A DNA stretch of 64,000 nucleotides. Source: Trifolium pratense. Lineage: Eukaryota > Streptophyta > Magnoliopsida > Fabales > Fabaceae. This document shows, in pieces, positions 31,735 to 52,480 of the stretch. Where the stretch lies: NCBI RefSeq assembly GCF_020283565.1, contig NC_060059.1, positions 6,951,501 to 7,015,500 on the forward strand. The letters are read 5' to 3'. The notes beneath the pieces are model-generated. The model saw only the letters and a list, made by a program, of their open reading frames with translations, searched no databases and was not told where the DNA came from. How positions within the stretch are numbered: the stretch's first letter is position 1; each line of letters starts with the position of its first letter. The position numbers and the translations under genes are program-made.

Positions 31735-31810
31735 GTCTTGACTAGGATTCGAACCCGCAATCCTTCAATGCAAGACAATATTTCTAACCACTATGGCAAG
31801 TATACCAATT
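31735..31810 (-). repeat. tRNA-derived SINE-like segment in Helitron 3
   Basis: Minus strand: A-box-like tagtggttagaaatattg and B-box-like gggttcgaatcc. Same position as in the other two copies. Confidence 0.5.
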
Positions 31811-32427
31811 GTGATTAAAATTATGTGCAATAATTGATAAGCACCATCAATTTTAAAAGTATATCATATCAAAATTATTGTTGACTATATTATTCATCAC
31901 GAAATATTTTTATGTCTTTCCTGATCAATGATTTTTTTTCTACTGGATCATAAATTTAGAGAATAATTATCATGTGAGATTTGGAAAGTTATTATCACGT
32001 GTGATTTGAAAAGTTATATATATATTCTCATACTATAACACCTTCAACAATATTTAAATCTATTAAAAAAAAAACCATCTTTCACATTTCAATGTCTCAT
32101 GTAACCTTACTTATATCACTTTTTAAATTATTTATTATGCAGTTTATTAAATTGTAAGTTTTTTAAAATTGGAAAAAGAATTTTGTCAAAAAAGATTAAT
32201 GGAAAAAGAATTGATATTTTTTATAAATACCCTTTATTTTTACGTTAATGTATCCAAACATAAATCAATTCTGTTTAACTCACTTTTAACCAAAATCAAA
32301 TCTATCAAACTCAATTCTGCTAAATCAATTTTTTTGCAATACAACCAAACACAATCATAGTCATGTCACTAATCACATTCATTATTTTGATTTTAACATT
32401 GCAGATTTAATATTAACCGATGATCAA

Positions 32428-34072
32428 TTGATACAATATGCACTAAGAGATATTGAGATGATGTTACGTAGTTGTGGGAAGAGTTTAAAAGATTATCCTC
32501 CAATGCCTAGAGCAGACACATCATTAGTTCCTGATATACAAAATAGTTTAATACACGACGAATTGAATTATAACAAACAATCTTTAGCTGAGGAACATGT
32601 TAGATTGATGTCAACTATGACTTCAAAGCAACATAAAGTATATGACACAATCATGACAAGATTTAACGAAAACAAACATGGTGTGTTTTTTCTTTGTGGT
32701 TATGGCGGTACAAGGAAGACATTTATTTGGAGGGTCATGCCAGTCGCATTACGCTCAAAAGGTGAGATAGTTTTAACAGTTGCCTCAAGTGGGATCGCTA
32801 CATTGCTTATACCTGGCGGTAGAACAACACATTCAAGATTTTGTATTCCTCTAAATGTTGACGAGTTTTCAACATGTATCATAGTTCCTAAAAGCCCTTT
32901 GGCGCTATTAATACAAAAAGCAAACCTCATTATATGGGATGAAGCACCAATGATGCACAAACACTGTTTCGAAGCTGTTGATCGAACTTTAAAAGATATT
33001 CTCAAGTCTGTTGATAAAAAACAATAAACACATTCCCTTCGGTTGAAAAGTTGTTTTTGGCAGAGATTTTAGACAAATTCTACCAGTAATACCCAAAGGT
33101 ACAAGGCCAGAAGTTGTTCATGCTACTATTAATTCTTCGGTTCTTAAAATTTTTTTGTGAAGTTTTAACATTAAGTAAAAACATGAGGCTTCTCAGTGGT
33201 ATTTCGAGTGCAGACGTTGAACAAAGAAAATTGTTTTCTGAATGGGTTTTGGGTGTTGGCGATGGGGAAATTGGAGATGAAAACGACTATGATTTAGAAC
33301 TTGACATTCCATCAGATTTATTGATTCTAAATTCAGGTGATCCTCTTGCTTCTATCGTTGAAAGCACATATCCCAAATTTTTACAAAACATGAACGATAT
33401 AACGTATTTCCAAAATAGAGCTATACTAGCTCCTAAAAATTCAATAGTCGACACAATAAATGATTATATGTTGGATTTAATTTCTGGTGAAGAAAAAACA
33501 TACTTGAGTTATGATACTACACTCACACAAAATGTAGACGGTCAAACAGTGGATGATGTTCATACTCCCGATTTTTTTAACACGATTTCTACGTCGGGAC
33601 TTCTAAATCACAAGTTGAGACTTAAAGTTGGAGTTCCAGTTATGTTATTAAGGAATTTGAATTAAAAATTAGGATTATGCAATGGAACAATATTTATTAA
33701 TTATTACGAGATTGGGAAAACGTGCTCTTGAAGGAAAATTTATTTCAAGAAGTAATATTGGTAATCAGGTTTTCATACCTAGATTTTCTCTGACACCATC
33801 TGACGTGATAATTCCTTTTAAATTTCAACGGAGACAATTTCCTATAATGATTTCTTTTGCGATGACTATTAATAAGAGTCAGAGGCAATCTTTAAAGCAT
33901 GTTGGGATATATCTTTCATCACCAGTGTTTTCACATGGTCAGTTGTATGTTGCAATTTCAAGAGTTACTTCTAGAAAATGATTAAAAATATTGATCATCG
34001 ATGACGACGGTGAAGATACGACTAAGACTTCGAATGTGGTCTATAAGGAAGTCTTTCGTAATATAACATAAT
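32428..34072 (+). pseudogene. Helitron PIF1-type helicase, broken copy
   Basis: Same helicase as at 6030-7632. The N-terminal part is open for 199 codons and includes GYGGTRKTF, a Walker A motif whose second invariant Gly is Arg, and LIIWDEAPMM. A frameshift follows near 33020 (around the motif III region GRDFRQILPVIPKGTR). A stop lies at 33663 where the other copy reads NKKLG, and another at 33979 in the final SRVTSRK region. The C-terminal [18 protein letters not shown] is visible. Without the Walker A Gly it would be inactive even if the frames were open. Confidence 0.88.
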
Positions 34073-34203
34073 TTTCTTTGTATGAATATTTATCCAAAAT
34101 TATTATTGAACTATCGTTTAATGTTACTCAACTTTTTTCATATACCTTACATTATTGGAATTATCATATATTATTTAATCATTATATATCTTACAGCTAA
34201 TTA

Positions 34204-34234
34204 GACCCGTGCACCGCACGGGTCGATGTTCTAG
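34204..34234 (+). other. Helitron 3 3' terminal hairpin and CTAG end
   Basis: Stem GACCCGTGC / GCACGGGTC, loop ACC, spacer GATGTT, end CTAG. It differs from the copy at 7769 by a paired change in the stem. Confidence 0.85.
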
Positions 34235-34798
34235 TTTTACGTAATTTTGTATATTTAATTCATACACTTATTAACTTGCAAGAAAGCACACGAAAACACC
34301 CCAATTAAACGTACATATTAGGTGTTTTGGTTTTAAGAAGAATTATAATTATTTTGACATTTTGATTGATGAAAGTTTAGAACCTAAAAGATTGAAGATT
34401 CTGAGTCTACAACAATTTGCTAAGCGAGTCAACCAATGACTTAGCAAATCACAAAAAAAAATTGCAAGCAAAATAGAACAAGACAATTCACTAAGCAAGT
34501 CATTGAATTGCTTATATGTTCCTATGCAACTTATTCTAAGAAAAATTCACAAAAACATATTTCAAATTCTCATGTTTTACTTTTTTTTAATAACCTTATA
34601 ATTTGGGACGAAGAGAATACTTCGAATTTTTTTTTTAAACAACGAATCTATTACCTTTTACCCGTAGATATCGGCCAGAATGCACACTTTATAACCCAAA
34701 ATGGTTAATCTAGAAAACAAAGTGTGCAACTCTCAAGTACCCTCTCACAACTCTCTCATTATTACTTACACAAGTTAGTTAGTACAACATTACTAAGT
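34235..34798. other. Gene-free spacer
   Basis: No gene or defined repeat recognised. Confidence 0.5.
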
Positions 34799-35104
34799 AT
34801 ATGTTTGGTTTCAATTCTGGAGCATCCAGAATTGATTCTGGACGTGTAGAATTGATTCTGACTTGTTTGGTTTCTCAAAAGTAGAATTGATTCTGCCTCC
34901 AGAATTGATTCTACTTGAAGCTAGAAATCGTAGCTTCTGATTCTAGAATTGATTTTTACACTCAAATTTTTTGTTCAACTCACTTTTTCATGAATATATC
35001 CAAACATAAACCACTTCAGCTTAAAATCAATTTTGGCCAGAATCAATTTTACAGAATCAATTCTGCCAAAATCAATTCTCTCCGCCGCAGAACCAAACAC
35101 ACGC
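34799..35104. mobile_element. MITE with TGTTTGGTT ends
   Basis: About 305 bp with ends tatgtttggttt / aaccaaacacacg and internal repeats of AGAATTGATTCT, itself palindromic. Related wording (ccaaacataaatcaattctg) occurs at about 32250-32360 inside Helitron 3. The target duplication was not resolved. Confidence 0.6.
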
Positions 35105-35529
35105 TAACTAGCATAACTAGAACGAAGTAAGTAGCATTCAACATACTGCCTTTGCCCCCCTCCCTCCTCTTTCTAAATTACTAAACCATCCTTGTCACCT
35201 ACGTGCCTCTTTTCTAAACATAAATTATATTAATTTAAAAACTTTATACAATTCATTGAAACTAACTAATTTTTAATATTGTAAAAAAAAAGAAATTAAT
35301 TAAAAAAAATTAAAAAGGAGTAGTGTCATCAGTGTTTTTATGCAATGCATGATGTCCCCATTTCTTTCCGGTCCTTTCTTCAGGAGAGTTTCTGCTTTTT
35401 TCCTTTTGCTTAGTTAATTTAATTAATTAAATAAATCACTTTTTTGTACAATAAATAAATCACTTTTTCTGATTTTATTTTTATTTATTTATATTTATTC
35501 TTCTTCTTTTTGACTACTTGTACTTTTTA

Positions 35530-35968
35530 CAGGCTCCGTTTTTCTCTCTCTCTCTAAACTCTTTCTCTCTCTTCTGTCTCCACCATCACCCGTTCGGAGA
35601 CAACGCCGGAACCCACATTCTTCACCGGAAATTCTCTTCCACCGCCAAAAAAACACCTTCTTCCTATCCTTTAAAACCAACCGCTCCGACCAAGTCTCGG
35701 AGAACCGGGTTTTTTCCGTTTCTTCACCTGGTCCAAGTTACTGCATGAGTTGAAAAATCAGCTTCTTTGACTTGGAATTGTCAATGAGGTTACTGGGTTT
35801 CTAGTTTTCGTGAAGAGGAACAGATCTACTAAGGTTTTTTGCATTTTAGAGCACAAATAAGAAGTGGGTTTTGATTTTCAAAGAAATTGAGCTTGAGGTT
35901 TATGATGTACGGAACTCTGAGAAGCGATCGCAGAAGATGGTGGAGTTTCGGTGAATCTCTCACATGGA
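35530..35968 (+). promoter_or_regulatory. Probable 5' UTR / promoter-proximal region of PRAF
   Basis: CT-rich leader (tttctctctctctctaaact) followed by GC-richer sequence up to the ATG. An out-of-frame ATG at 35964 overlaps the chosen start at 35969. A longer upstream open frame (ending 35748) also lies in the leader. The transcription start is not determined. Confidence 0.45.
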
Positions 35969-44752
<8,784 letters not shown>

Positions 44753-45939
44753 TATTATTAGGAAAATAGATGGAGAAAACTTCTCCTTTTAGATACATTA
44801 TGTTGCAGTGAACATAATTGTAGGAAATCAATATGAAGGAAGTTAAATGTCCTCAATTTTATTTCTAGTTAAATGTCCTCAATTTTATTTAGGCTGGTTC
44901 CCTTTACAATTTACATATATGTTGTATTGTAGTGTATATAAAATTATCCATATAACTTTCCTAATTTCTTGGTTCTTTTTGTTTCCCCTCTCACCTTGTT
45001 TTATTATCTATACCTCATGCATAAAATGTACTTGGTGATATTTTTTGTAAATTATTATTTAATTTGAATTTCTCATCTAGAATACTTTTGAAGGGGGAAA
45101 AGAGAGAGATGATTATTTATAAACAAAAAAAAAAGGAGAAAAATTATTTGAAGAATTTGAACAAGCTTCCAAAAGTATCCAATTTTTTTCTCCAAGACAT
45201 TTTCCAAGTTTCTTTTCTCTCAAGCCATCAATTTCCTTTTCCTCCTAATTTCCAAATAAAACAATAAAATTGGGTGCACCTGCAATGTATTTGTTATTAT
45301 AAACAAATATAAAATGTGGATTTTAGAATAAACAACTATTTTTGTTTCTAAATGTGTTATCACTTTTACCCCTAAATTTATGGAAATTGCAAACAAAACC
45401 ATAAGTCTCTTGGGTCCGTTTGATTTGATGGAAAGAAAGTGAGAGAAAAGAAAATTACACAACCAATGAATGAACGTAGGAGAAACACTTGTTTAGGCAC
45501 ACCCATTTGAGCACAAGCTTTAGGCACACAAACATACAAATCAAAAAAAATAAAATAAAATTGTCACATCAATTCCACTTTAATCGTTTTATCTTTATTT
45601 TTTAAAATTTTTTTGTGTGTCTAACACATAATTTGTGTTTGTTCCTATAGTAGATTTTCTCTGAATGTAGACTAATTTTAATCCAAATTCATTATTGGTT
45701 TGCGTAATTTTCTTTCCTCCCACTTTCTTTCCTTTATTAGTCTTTGGTCATTTTAGTAATCAAATATATTTTTAAGTAGTTAATTTTATGATATAGATTA
45801 TGTCTTCTATTGATCAATTTAGTCCATAAAATTATTTGAAAAAACACTGAATATTTTTGCAATGTCCATTTTAATATATTTAGTGACAATGTTTTCCATA
45901 CATATTTAGCAACTAATGTGATTGTTTATTAGACCAAGG
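44753..45939. other. PRAF 3' region and gene-free spacer
   Basis: No further gene. A short direct repeat (aaatgtcctcaattttattt) occurs at about 44845 and 44872, just after the PRAF stop. Confidence 0.5.
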
Positions 45940-46680
45940 TTCTGTTTCGGAAGACCAATAAGCTAGCTTATAGCTCATAGCTTGATTCACTGCAAATACT
46001 ACCTTGGCTCACTATTACAAACTAAAACAACACCAAAGTGGAATTGCTTATAAGCTAAAAGCTCTGTTTGGTAATAATTTTTTAGAACGTTTGGCCTAGC
46101 TTTTTTTCCTCTTCTTTTTACTTAAAAGTAAGAAGCTAGGTCAAACAACAATTTCTAAAAGCTACGGTAAAAAATAAACAGTTTCTATATTTTAGAAAAA
46201 ATAATAATATATTATCAAATATATCTTTTAACCCTATTATAATAAAAAACAACAATTTTAAACTTTTTTTTTATAATAAAAATTAATATTTACCAATCAA
46301 ATTTAACTTTAGTTAAAAAGCTATTATTTCTAGCTTTATGATTAAAAGAGCTTCTACACCTAAAAAAAGTTAGGTCAAACGGACCCTTTAAAAAAGAGCT
46401 TATATAGTTTATTTCAAATAGCTTATGAGCTTATAACTTATAATTTTTTCTTCCAATTTTACCCATATTTACATGAAAAAAAATTAAATATTAATTAAAC
46501 ATACTTTTTTGTCATTTCATACTTATTATAAGTTAGTTCAATCGTTAATTTTATCAAACACTACAAATTCAACCAGCTAGCTTATTCGCTATAAGCTAAA
46601 AGCTAGCTTATAAGTTATCCGTTATAAGTTCATCCGCTATAAGCTAACTTATCAGCTATATGCTATTTTTTACATAAGAC
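45940..46680. mobile_element. Nested inverted-repeat (MITE-like) elements
   Basis: The outer part has repeated ataagctagcttat words at both sides (45957-45990 and 46570-46660). An inner element at about 46061-46390 has ends gctctgtttggtaataa / gttaggtcaaacggaccc. Boundaries and duplications are not resolved. Confidence 0.45.
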
Positions 46681-48713
46681 CAGTGGGATGAGAAGATAGT
46701 TATGGTACATTGTCTGTCGGCAAGGTTTGATTAAACTCAAAACATAAACAAATGATATTTTAAGAGCACATTTCTAATTTTTAAAAGTATGTAACATGAC
46801 ATCTTCAATTTTTTGTTGAAGAAAACCTATAAATTCATATAAGTCGTTGCTAAAGAAGCTTGGTACCGACAATAAAACTACTAATTATACAAATAGCCAA
46901 GCCACTCCTTTTACAAAGGAAGTTTCAATATGAGCAGCAATCCTTGCTTGTTTAACCAAATCTACGTTAAACTTGTCTCCCTAACACCAAAAGTATGATA
47001 TTTAGTATTAACCACCTTTGACTTGCTCATGTTACATTATTATTATTATTATTATCTTTTGACGAAAAAAATGTATTCATATAAGGCAGCAAAATCGGCG
47101 GTAACTGAAAAGAAGCAATATATGCAAACTTTGTTCTTTTCACATGCATGCATAAAATAAAATGTACTTGACGGTTAGACTTATATAATTGCTCATAACA
47201 AAAGCTCCATAATTGTTTGTTTTCTAAATTCACTACTTGCTCATTTCTAGCCACTTATATAAAATCAATTAATAAAAACATGATGAGGAAAAATTAGAAA
47301 AATCATATTCATTTTGAACTTAAAACAATCTATTAAATTTAAAGATTAGAAAAACTACAATGGTGTAGTCTTGTAAGCATTACTACTTTGTTTTAAAAAC
47401 TAAACTTGTTAATTTGATGAACCAAGTACACACCAGGAGTACCAATGTACCACCTGGTAAAAATGAAAAATGTCCCATAATATTAAGAAAAAAAATGAAA
47501 CAAAAAAATCTCGTTATTTTTGAGGTGTAGTTTTTTTTGAGTTCTCGAATGGGTGGAGATTGGCGTAGAAGGTTCGGGATCAAACTTGGCTCACTTTAAA
47601 TGTAGTGTGTCTTTCTTTCAGCATAGAAATTGTGTCAGCATGTGTATTCGAGATGAGTTTGTCAGATCTTAGTCATTGATTAACAAATCAAAAGTAGATA
47701 CTTATAGGTTAATTTCCTCATTTTAAACTTCATTCGATTCAGAAGGATCCAAATCCCAAATACAAATCAAATTCATCACCTTATTAATAAAATTGGATTT
47801 AACTTTATCCTCATAACAGTAGATCAAATTCGAAATACATTTATAAGACTAAAATGATGATGTGACAAAAATATAAATCGCTATTGAATGCAGTGTAAAA
47901 TAGTAAACAAATGTCAATTAGATTCTTAGTGAATTATTTCATTGATATGTTGAAGCATGGATTTAAAGCTCGTGTTACTCCAATTTCTCTCATACTTTGT
48001 GTATGATTTTCATTATTAGATTATTTGGAAGACAAAAATAAAGAAGGAAAAAAAAAACTCCATGTAGCCCTACTACTTAAATTACAGAAAACTAGTAGGC
48101 ATTAGATAAGCAAAAAGACAAGTTAACGCAATCATAGGAGGTGTATATAGCTATGAAAACAAGGGTCCTCGTACAAACATTTATTTGGCATTTAATTACA
48201 AAAAATCAAATCAAATCAATAAAATGGACGATGGAACGTCACTTCCCCAAATTTTATGAGAATCAATGTATGGTCACTCTTAGCAATAGTTACTAGTAAC
48301 AATTTAACATAACAACATAAATTAATTAGAAACTTGGAGTTTATTTTTGAAGAATACACATACTATAGCTTAATTTGAAGCCACCACTAGAATCAATAAT
48401 GAAACAACATCATTATTTTCGTACTCATAATAATAATCAAACTTATATCAACAACTTTACTACAACGTTTACCTTTTTCTCTTTGCTTTCAAATACAAAG
48501 CTTGTTATCTTTAAGCAAATCAAGCCACAAAACACTAGCTTCTTAGTAAATATTTGAACTCACAATGGTTCTATAACAAACTATATATGAAGTTAAACCA
48601 TATATATCCAAATATATATGTACGAAATCTCCTTCACAAGCTAGCAATGTGAAGACAAGACAATCTACATGTACCCTTCACAAGCTTGAAATGTGAAAAG
48701 AAGACAATCTACA
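46681..48713. other. Gene-free spacer
   Basis: No gene recognised; AT-rich with short frames only. This is the downstream side of the minus-strand IDL gene. Confidence 0.5.
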
Positions 48714-48816
48714 AGTTGGTCCAGTGGTGATTGGTGCTCGAACCACTTGATGCCAGAACTGACCCCAAATCAAATTAGTCGGTCCAATGAGCTGAATACT
48801 GGAGGTGAAAAAAAAT
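48714..48816 (+). repeat. tRNA-derived SINE, internally deleted
   Basis: Member of the 8189-8340 family: ggtccagtggtgattggtg is joined to accacttgatgccagaactg, so the B-box region is lost. Confidence 0.65.
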
Positions 48817-48901
48817 TAAAGATATACCATGCATATACATAATTACCTATAAATTTCCGATAAGAGAATAGTGGGGCTTGGTGAAAGAAGGATATATCCT
48901 T

Positions 48902-49138
48902 CTATGGTTTTCCCACTGAGCTTTGTAGTCCAATGTCATTATGCTTCCTAGAAGGGCCCGAAGGTGGAATAGTTGCTTTTGGCAACAAACCTAAGAAGTT
49001 TGAAGGCAAAGCATGATTTTTGGGATACACTTTGAAAACTTGAGTGTGTCTAGATCCATAACCATGGTCAACAAAATATATCACCAATAGTAGTAGTATT
49101 AGCAACACATTGAATTGTCTCCTATTCATTTTGTCCAA
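48902..49138 (-). CDS. IDA-like (IDL) secreted peptide precursor
   Basis: A 78-residue precursor, single exon. Residues 1-29 form a signal peptide with a leucine-rich core (VLLILLLLVIYF). A variable middle follows, then the conserved C-terminal peptide region FLGLLPKATIPPSGPSRKHN (48-67) and a short tail. IDA-family peptides are cut from such precursors, hydroxylated on the Pro at core position 7, and bind HAESA/HSL receptor kinases to control cell separation such as organ abscission and root emergence. The core differs from Arabidopsis IDA (PIPPSAPSKRHN): Thr replaces the first Pro, Gly replaces Ala, and the basic pair is Arg-Lys. The final His-Asn is kept. A TATA-like tttatatttaa (minus strand) lies near 49227-49237. 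Confidence 0.88.
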   Translation of the reverse strand: MDKMNRRQFNVLLILLLLVIYFVDHGYGSRHTQVFKVYPKNHALPSNFLGLLPKATIPPSGPSRKHNDIGLQSSVGKP

Positions 49139-49551
49139 ACCAAAGTGTAGTTTCCTTTATAACAATACAAGATATAACCTTAAATTGAGAGAAATTAAGA
49201 GGGTTTGTTAAAGAAGGAATTTTATTAAATATAAAGGAAAAAATAGGATAATAAATGGTGCATGGTAGTATTGAATTGTTTAATAAATGAAGAAGGGAAT
49301 TTATGTAGAGAAAATTAAGGGTGGCTTGTGTTTGAAGTATATGAATGAATTTATGGAAATGGTATAGCATTAATGAAGAAGAACAAGGTGCGGAAAAATG
49401 GGGGAGAGGAGTAAATGCAGGATCATGTGCTTTAAGATTTGGGTGTTGCGGGAGTGATATTTTGTGTTATGCTTTTGGTAGCTTGTAGCATTAAATGAGA
49501 CAACATGAAGCAATAGTCCTTTTATGTTTTTTTTTTTTTTAAAACCAAAAG

Positions 49552-49690
49552 TATCCTCCGCGTGCAACTGCAGAGACTAATCTCCTAAGGTAATTAAGAT
49601 CCATTTAAGGGGTTGACCTCTCCCAACAAATATTTCTCCATACGCACCGGTCAAGATCGAACTCATGACCAAATGGTTAATGGACTCATA
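49552..49690 (-). repeat. SINE, CTGCAGTTGCG-tail family, minus copy
   Basis: Reverse complement carries catgagttcgatcttgac (B-box-like) and ggagattagtctctgcagtt, matching the element at 26112-26298. Confidence 0.55.
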
Positions 49691-50350
49691 GTACTTTTAT
49701 GTTTTATCTAATGCGTTTGTCTAACATGCATAATATTGCACATGTTAAAGCAATTAAAATAAATAATTTTTTTTTATTGAAAAACAACAATAATATTAAA
49801 AAATTATACATTTAATATAAAATATACAAATTTTAATACAAAATTATTATTTTAAACTTCTTAACCTATGAAAATTTGCGGACAATATAAAAACACTTAT
49901 GAGGCATTGGAACGGGTCCTAAGGGAGGGTGTTCTCATCAAGTTGTGGATAGTAAAAACTACTAAACCGGCCAAAAATTAAGAGTATTGCCAGATGAATT
50001 GTATTAGTGAATGAAAGGAGAAAGATATGTAATACTATATTTTAGGCAAAATTATTGTTTAATCTTTTAACTTAATATTAAATAACTAATTTTTATTTTC
50101 ACATTATTTTGATCTGTCATCATGTTTGTACGTATATGAATTTTTAAGCTTCAAACTTATGAATTTTTTTTAGTATAAAATGACATAAATAAATGATCAA
50201 ATTAAATAGTTACCTAAAGGCTAAAATTAAATTAAGGGACAGTACAAGTAATTTTACCTATACTTAATGTTTATATAGTCTTTTTTTTTGACGCTATATA
50301 GTCTTATAAAACCGATTAGGGGTTATCTTTTAAGAAACAACCGGTGGTAT
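49691..50350. other. Gene-free spacer
   Basis: No gene recognised; AT-rich. Confidence 0.5.
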
Positions 50351-50358
50351 TCTACAAT

Positions 50359-50680
50359 CAGGGCCGGTCTAGACAATTTAGAGGTCCGATACTGAATAAT
50401 AAGTATAAAAACTCAAAGAATAATATTTATTTAAATTATAAATAACATCAATAATATAAAAATAGTCATCTTTAACATACAAAATATTTATATGCTTAAA
50501 AAAAATAAAAAATATTTATAAAAATAAACATAACTACTTTAGATTGTGCGAACAAAAATAAATATTAAGACTTTTTATCTTATTTTTTTAATCATCACTT
50601 TTTTAAAAGACCTATTACTATAATAAAATATTTTTTAGACTCCCTAAAAATTAGAGGCCGGACACCTTAGCGCACCCATG
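50359..50680. mobile_element. hAT-type element
   Basis: A 322-bp element starting CAGGGCCGGTCT and ending GCGCACCCATG, with a perfect 8-bp duplication, tctacaat (50351-50358 and 50681-50688). Non-coding, AT-rich interior. Confidence 0.75.
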
Positions 50681-51294
50681 TCTACAATTGTCTAGCTATG
50701 AGAAATTTCAAACCTAAATTGGTACCTATTAAGCTATGGTATTAAATACACTTCATCACACCTATAATATTAAAAAAAAAAAACATTATATCTAGATTTT
50801 ATACGGTATAAAATATCTAACTCAATTGACAAATATCAATATTGTTGGATTTGATAATTTTATCTGAAATGAAGCTGAAGACATCACAACAGTATGTATA
50901 TGAATTTCTAATGTTATAGAAAAAAGATGTTAGATATTAAGTTTTTCTTTTAACGAAACAAACTTAATGCATCTCATTAATCACCAAAAGTTCAATACAT
51001 GAAGGAATAATTTCAAATAGGCTTAAATATGTAATAAGTCCCTGCAGTTTCACCTAGTTTTGGTATTAGTCCCTGCAGTTTTTTTTGTTGGTTTTTCATC
51101 CCTGCAGTTTGAAACAATTTTGGTATTAGTCCCTCTGTTACTTCCAGCCGTTACAAAAAAGGAATACTTAACGGAGTGCCACGTGGACCAATCCTTATAA
51201 GCCACGTGGCACATTAAAAAACACCACTTTTAGTATTAGTCCCTCTTGGTGTATTTTGAGTATTAATGGCTATATGTTACCAACTATTAGTGTA

Positions 51295-51646
51295 TTTTAA
51301 ATACTGAAGGAGTTATATAAATCAAATTTTATTTTAAGTAATTTCATTTTGATTTAAACATAGACAATAAAGGATAATGAATAAACTGAAGCTTTAAATT
51401 GAAGCTTAAAAAATGACAGAGTTAAGCGTGGTGGTGGTGGTTGTGGTGGTGGTGTTCGTAGTGGTGGTGGTTTTAAATACTGAAGGAGTTATATAAATCA
51501 AATTTTATTTTAAGTAATTTCATTTTGATTTAAACATAGACAATAAAGGATAATGAATAAACTGAAGCTTTAAATTGAAGCTTAAAAAATGACAGAGTTA
51601 AGCGTGGTGGTGGTGGTTGTGGTGGTGGTGTTCGTAGTGGTGGTGG
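51295..51646 (+). repeat. 176-bp tandem duplication inside the MULE
   Basis: Two adjacent copies offset by 176 bp, each running from ttttaaatactgaaggagtt to a (GGT)n-rich end. Very few differences, so recent. Confidence 0.9.
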
Positions 51647-51718
51647 TGGTGTGGTTGATGAAGAAGATGAAGTTGGATGGTGGTGTGGTTGATGAAGAAG
51701 ATGAAGTTGGATGGTGGT

Positions 51719-51766
51719 GTGGAAGAAGATGAAGAAGAAGAAGAAGAAGAAGAAGAAGAAGAAGAA

Positions 51767-51806
<40 letters not shown>
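51719..51806. repeat. (GAA)n microsatellite
   Basis: About 85 bp of GAA/AAG repeats inside the MULE. Open frames reading poly-Leu or poly-Ser from the other strand are artefacts of this tract. Confidence 0.9.
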
Positions 51807-51807
<1 letters not shown>

Positions 51808-52480
51808 TGGTTGTTGTTGAAGAAAATGAAGGTCACAAAATCTCTCTCCCATGGCCATGGCTGCTACTCACGAAGTAGAAGGAGACACTAAGCCAAACCC
51901 CTCTTTTATGCAATCATTTATCTTTCTTTACATTAAAAAAATTTTAAAGTTGTATTTTTTTAATGTGCCACGTGGCTCATATTGATTGGGCCACGTGGCA
52001 CTCCGTTAAGTGCTTTTTTTTGTCACGGCTGGAAGTAACAGAGGGACTAATACCAAAATTGTTTCAAACTGCAGGGATGAAAAACCAACAAAAAAAACTG
52101 CAGGGACTAATACCAAAACTAGGTGAAACTGCAGGGACTTATCACATATTTAAGCCTTTCAAATATATGGAAACTAGTCCAAGAATTGGCCGCCCTAGCT
52201 AGCTTATGAGCAACCAAATTCACTTGTCTCCTAATAAACTTAACTTCGAAGTTTGCACAGGATAACATATCAAGAATAATATCATTCACGATTGAAAGAA
52301 ACTCTGAGTTGTCTTGCTTCTTAATACGAATTGCCTCAATCAGCACTTGAGAGTCACTTTCAAATTGGATTCATTTAAAGCCTCTATGCTTAGCTTCATT
52401 CATGGCTTGCAATAATGCTCATGTTTCACTCTTTTCTTCTGTTGATAAAATTATCTGCTGCCACATGCTTCAACTTAATT

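Larger units (their letters stand above)
31625..34234 (+). mobile_element. Helitron 3
   Basis: A 2.61-kb Helitron-like element, the best preserved of three. The 5' end is TCTTTTATATTATAAG preceded by A. The 3' end has a 9-bp hairpin (34204-34224) and CTAG at 34231-34234 followed by T. Insertion between A and T without a target duplication fits Helitron rules. It carries the tRNA-like segment and a broken helicase. There is no Rep/HUH region, so it is non-autonomous. Confidence 0.8.
51020..52156. mobile_element. MULE-type element nested in an RNase H fragment
   Basis: A 1,137-bp element with ends GGCTTAAATATGTAATAAGT and its near mirror, flanked by a perfect 9-bp duplication, tttcaaata (51011-51019 and 52157-52165). 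The inverted arms are about 200 bp and include the phrase gggactaataccaaaa. The interior holds a 176-bp tandem duplication and a GAA-type microsatellite. No transposase. Confidence 0.9.
50955..52480 (-). pseudogene. Non-LTR retroelement-type RNase H fragment split by a MULE
   Basis: The minus strand encodes the C-terminal part of a plant RNase H-like domain: ANFEVKFIRRQVNLVAHKLA at about 52200-52260 and SWTSFHIFE up to the insertion. The frame resumes on the other side of the MULE with IIPSCIELLVINEM and a stop near 50965. The N-terminal side (52350-52480) has a stop and decayed codons. It is either a stray domain of a LINE or a related host-type RNase H fragment. Confidence 0.7.

Noticed and set aside
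51582..51858. Leucine- and serine-rich frames on the minus strand
   Set aside because: They are translations of the GAA microsatellite inside a transposon.
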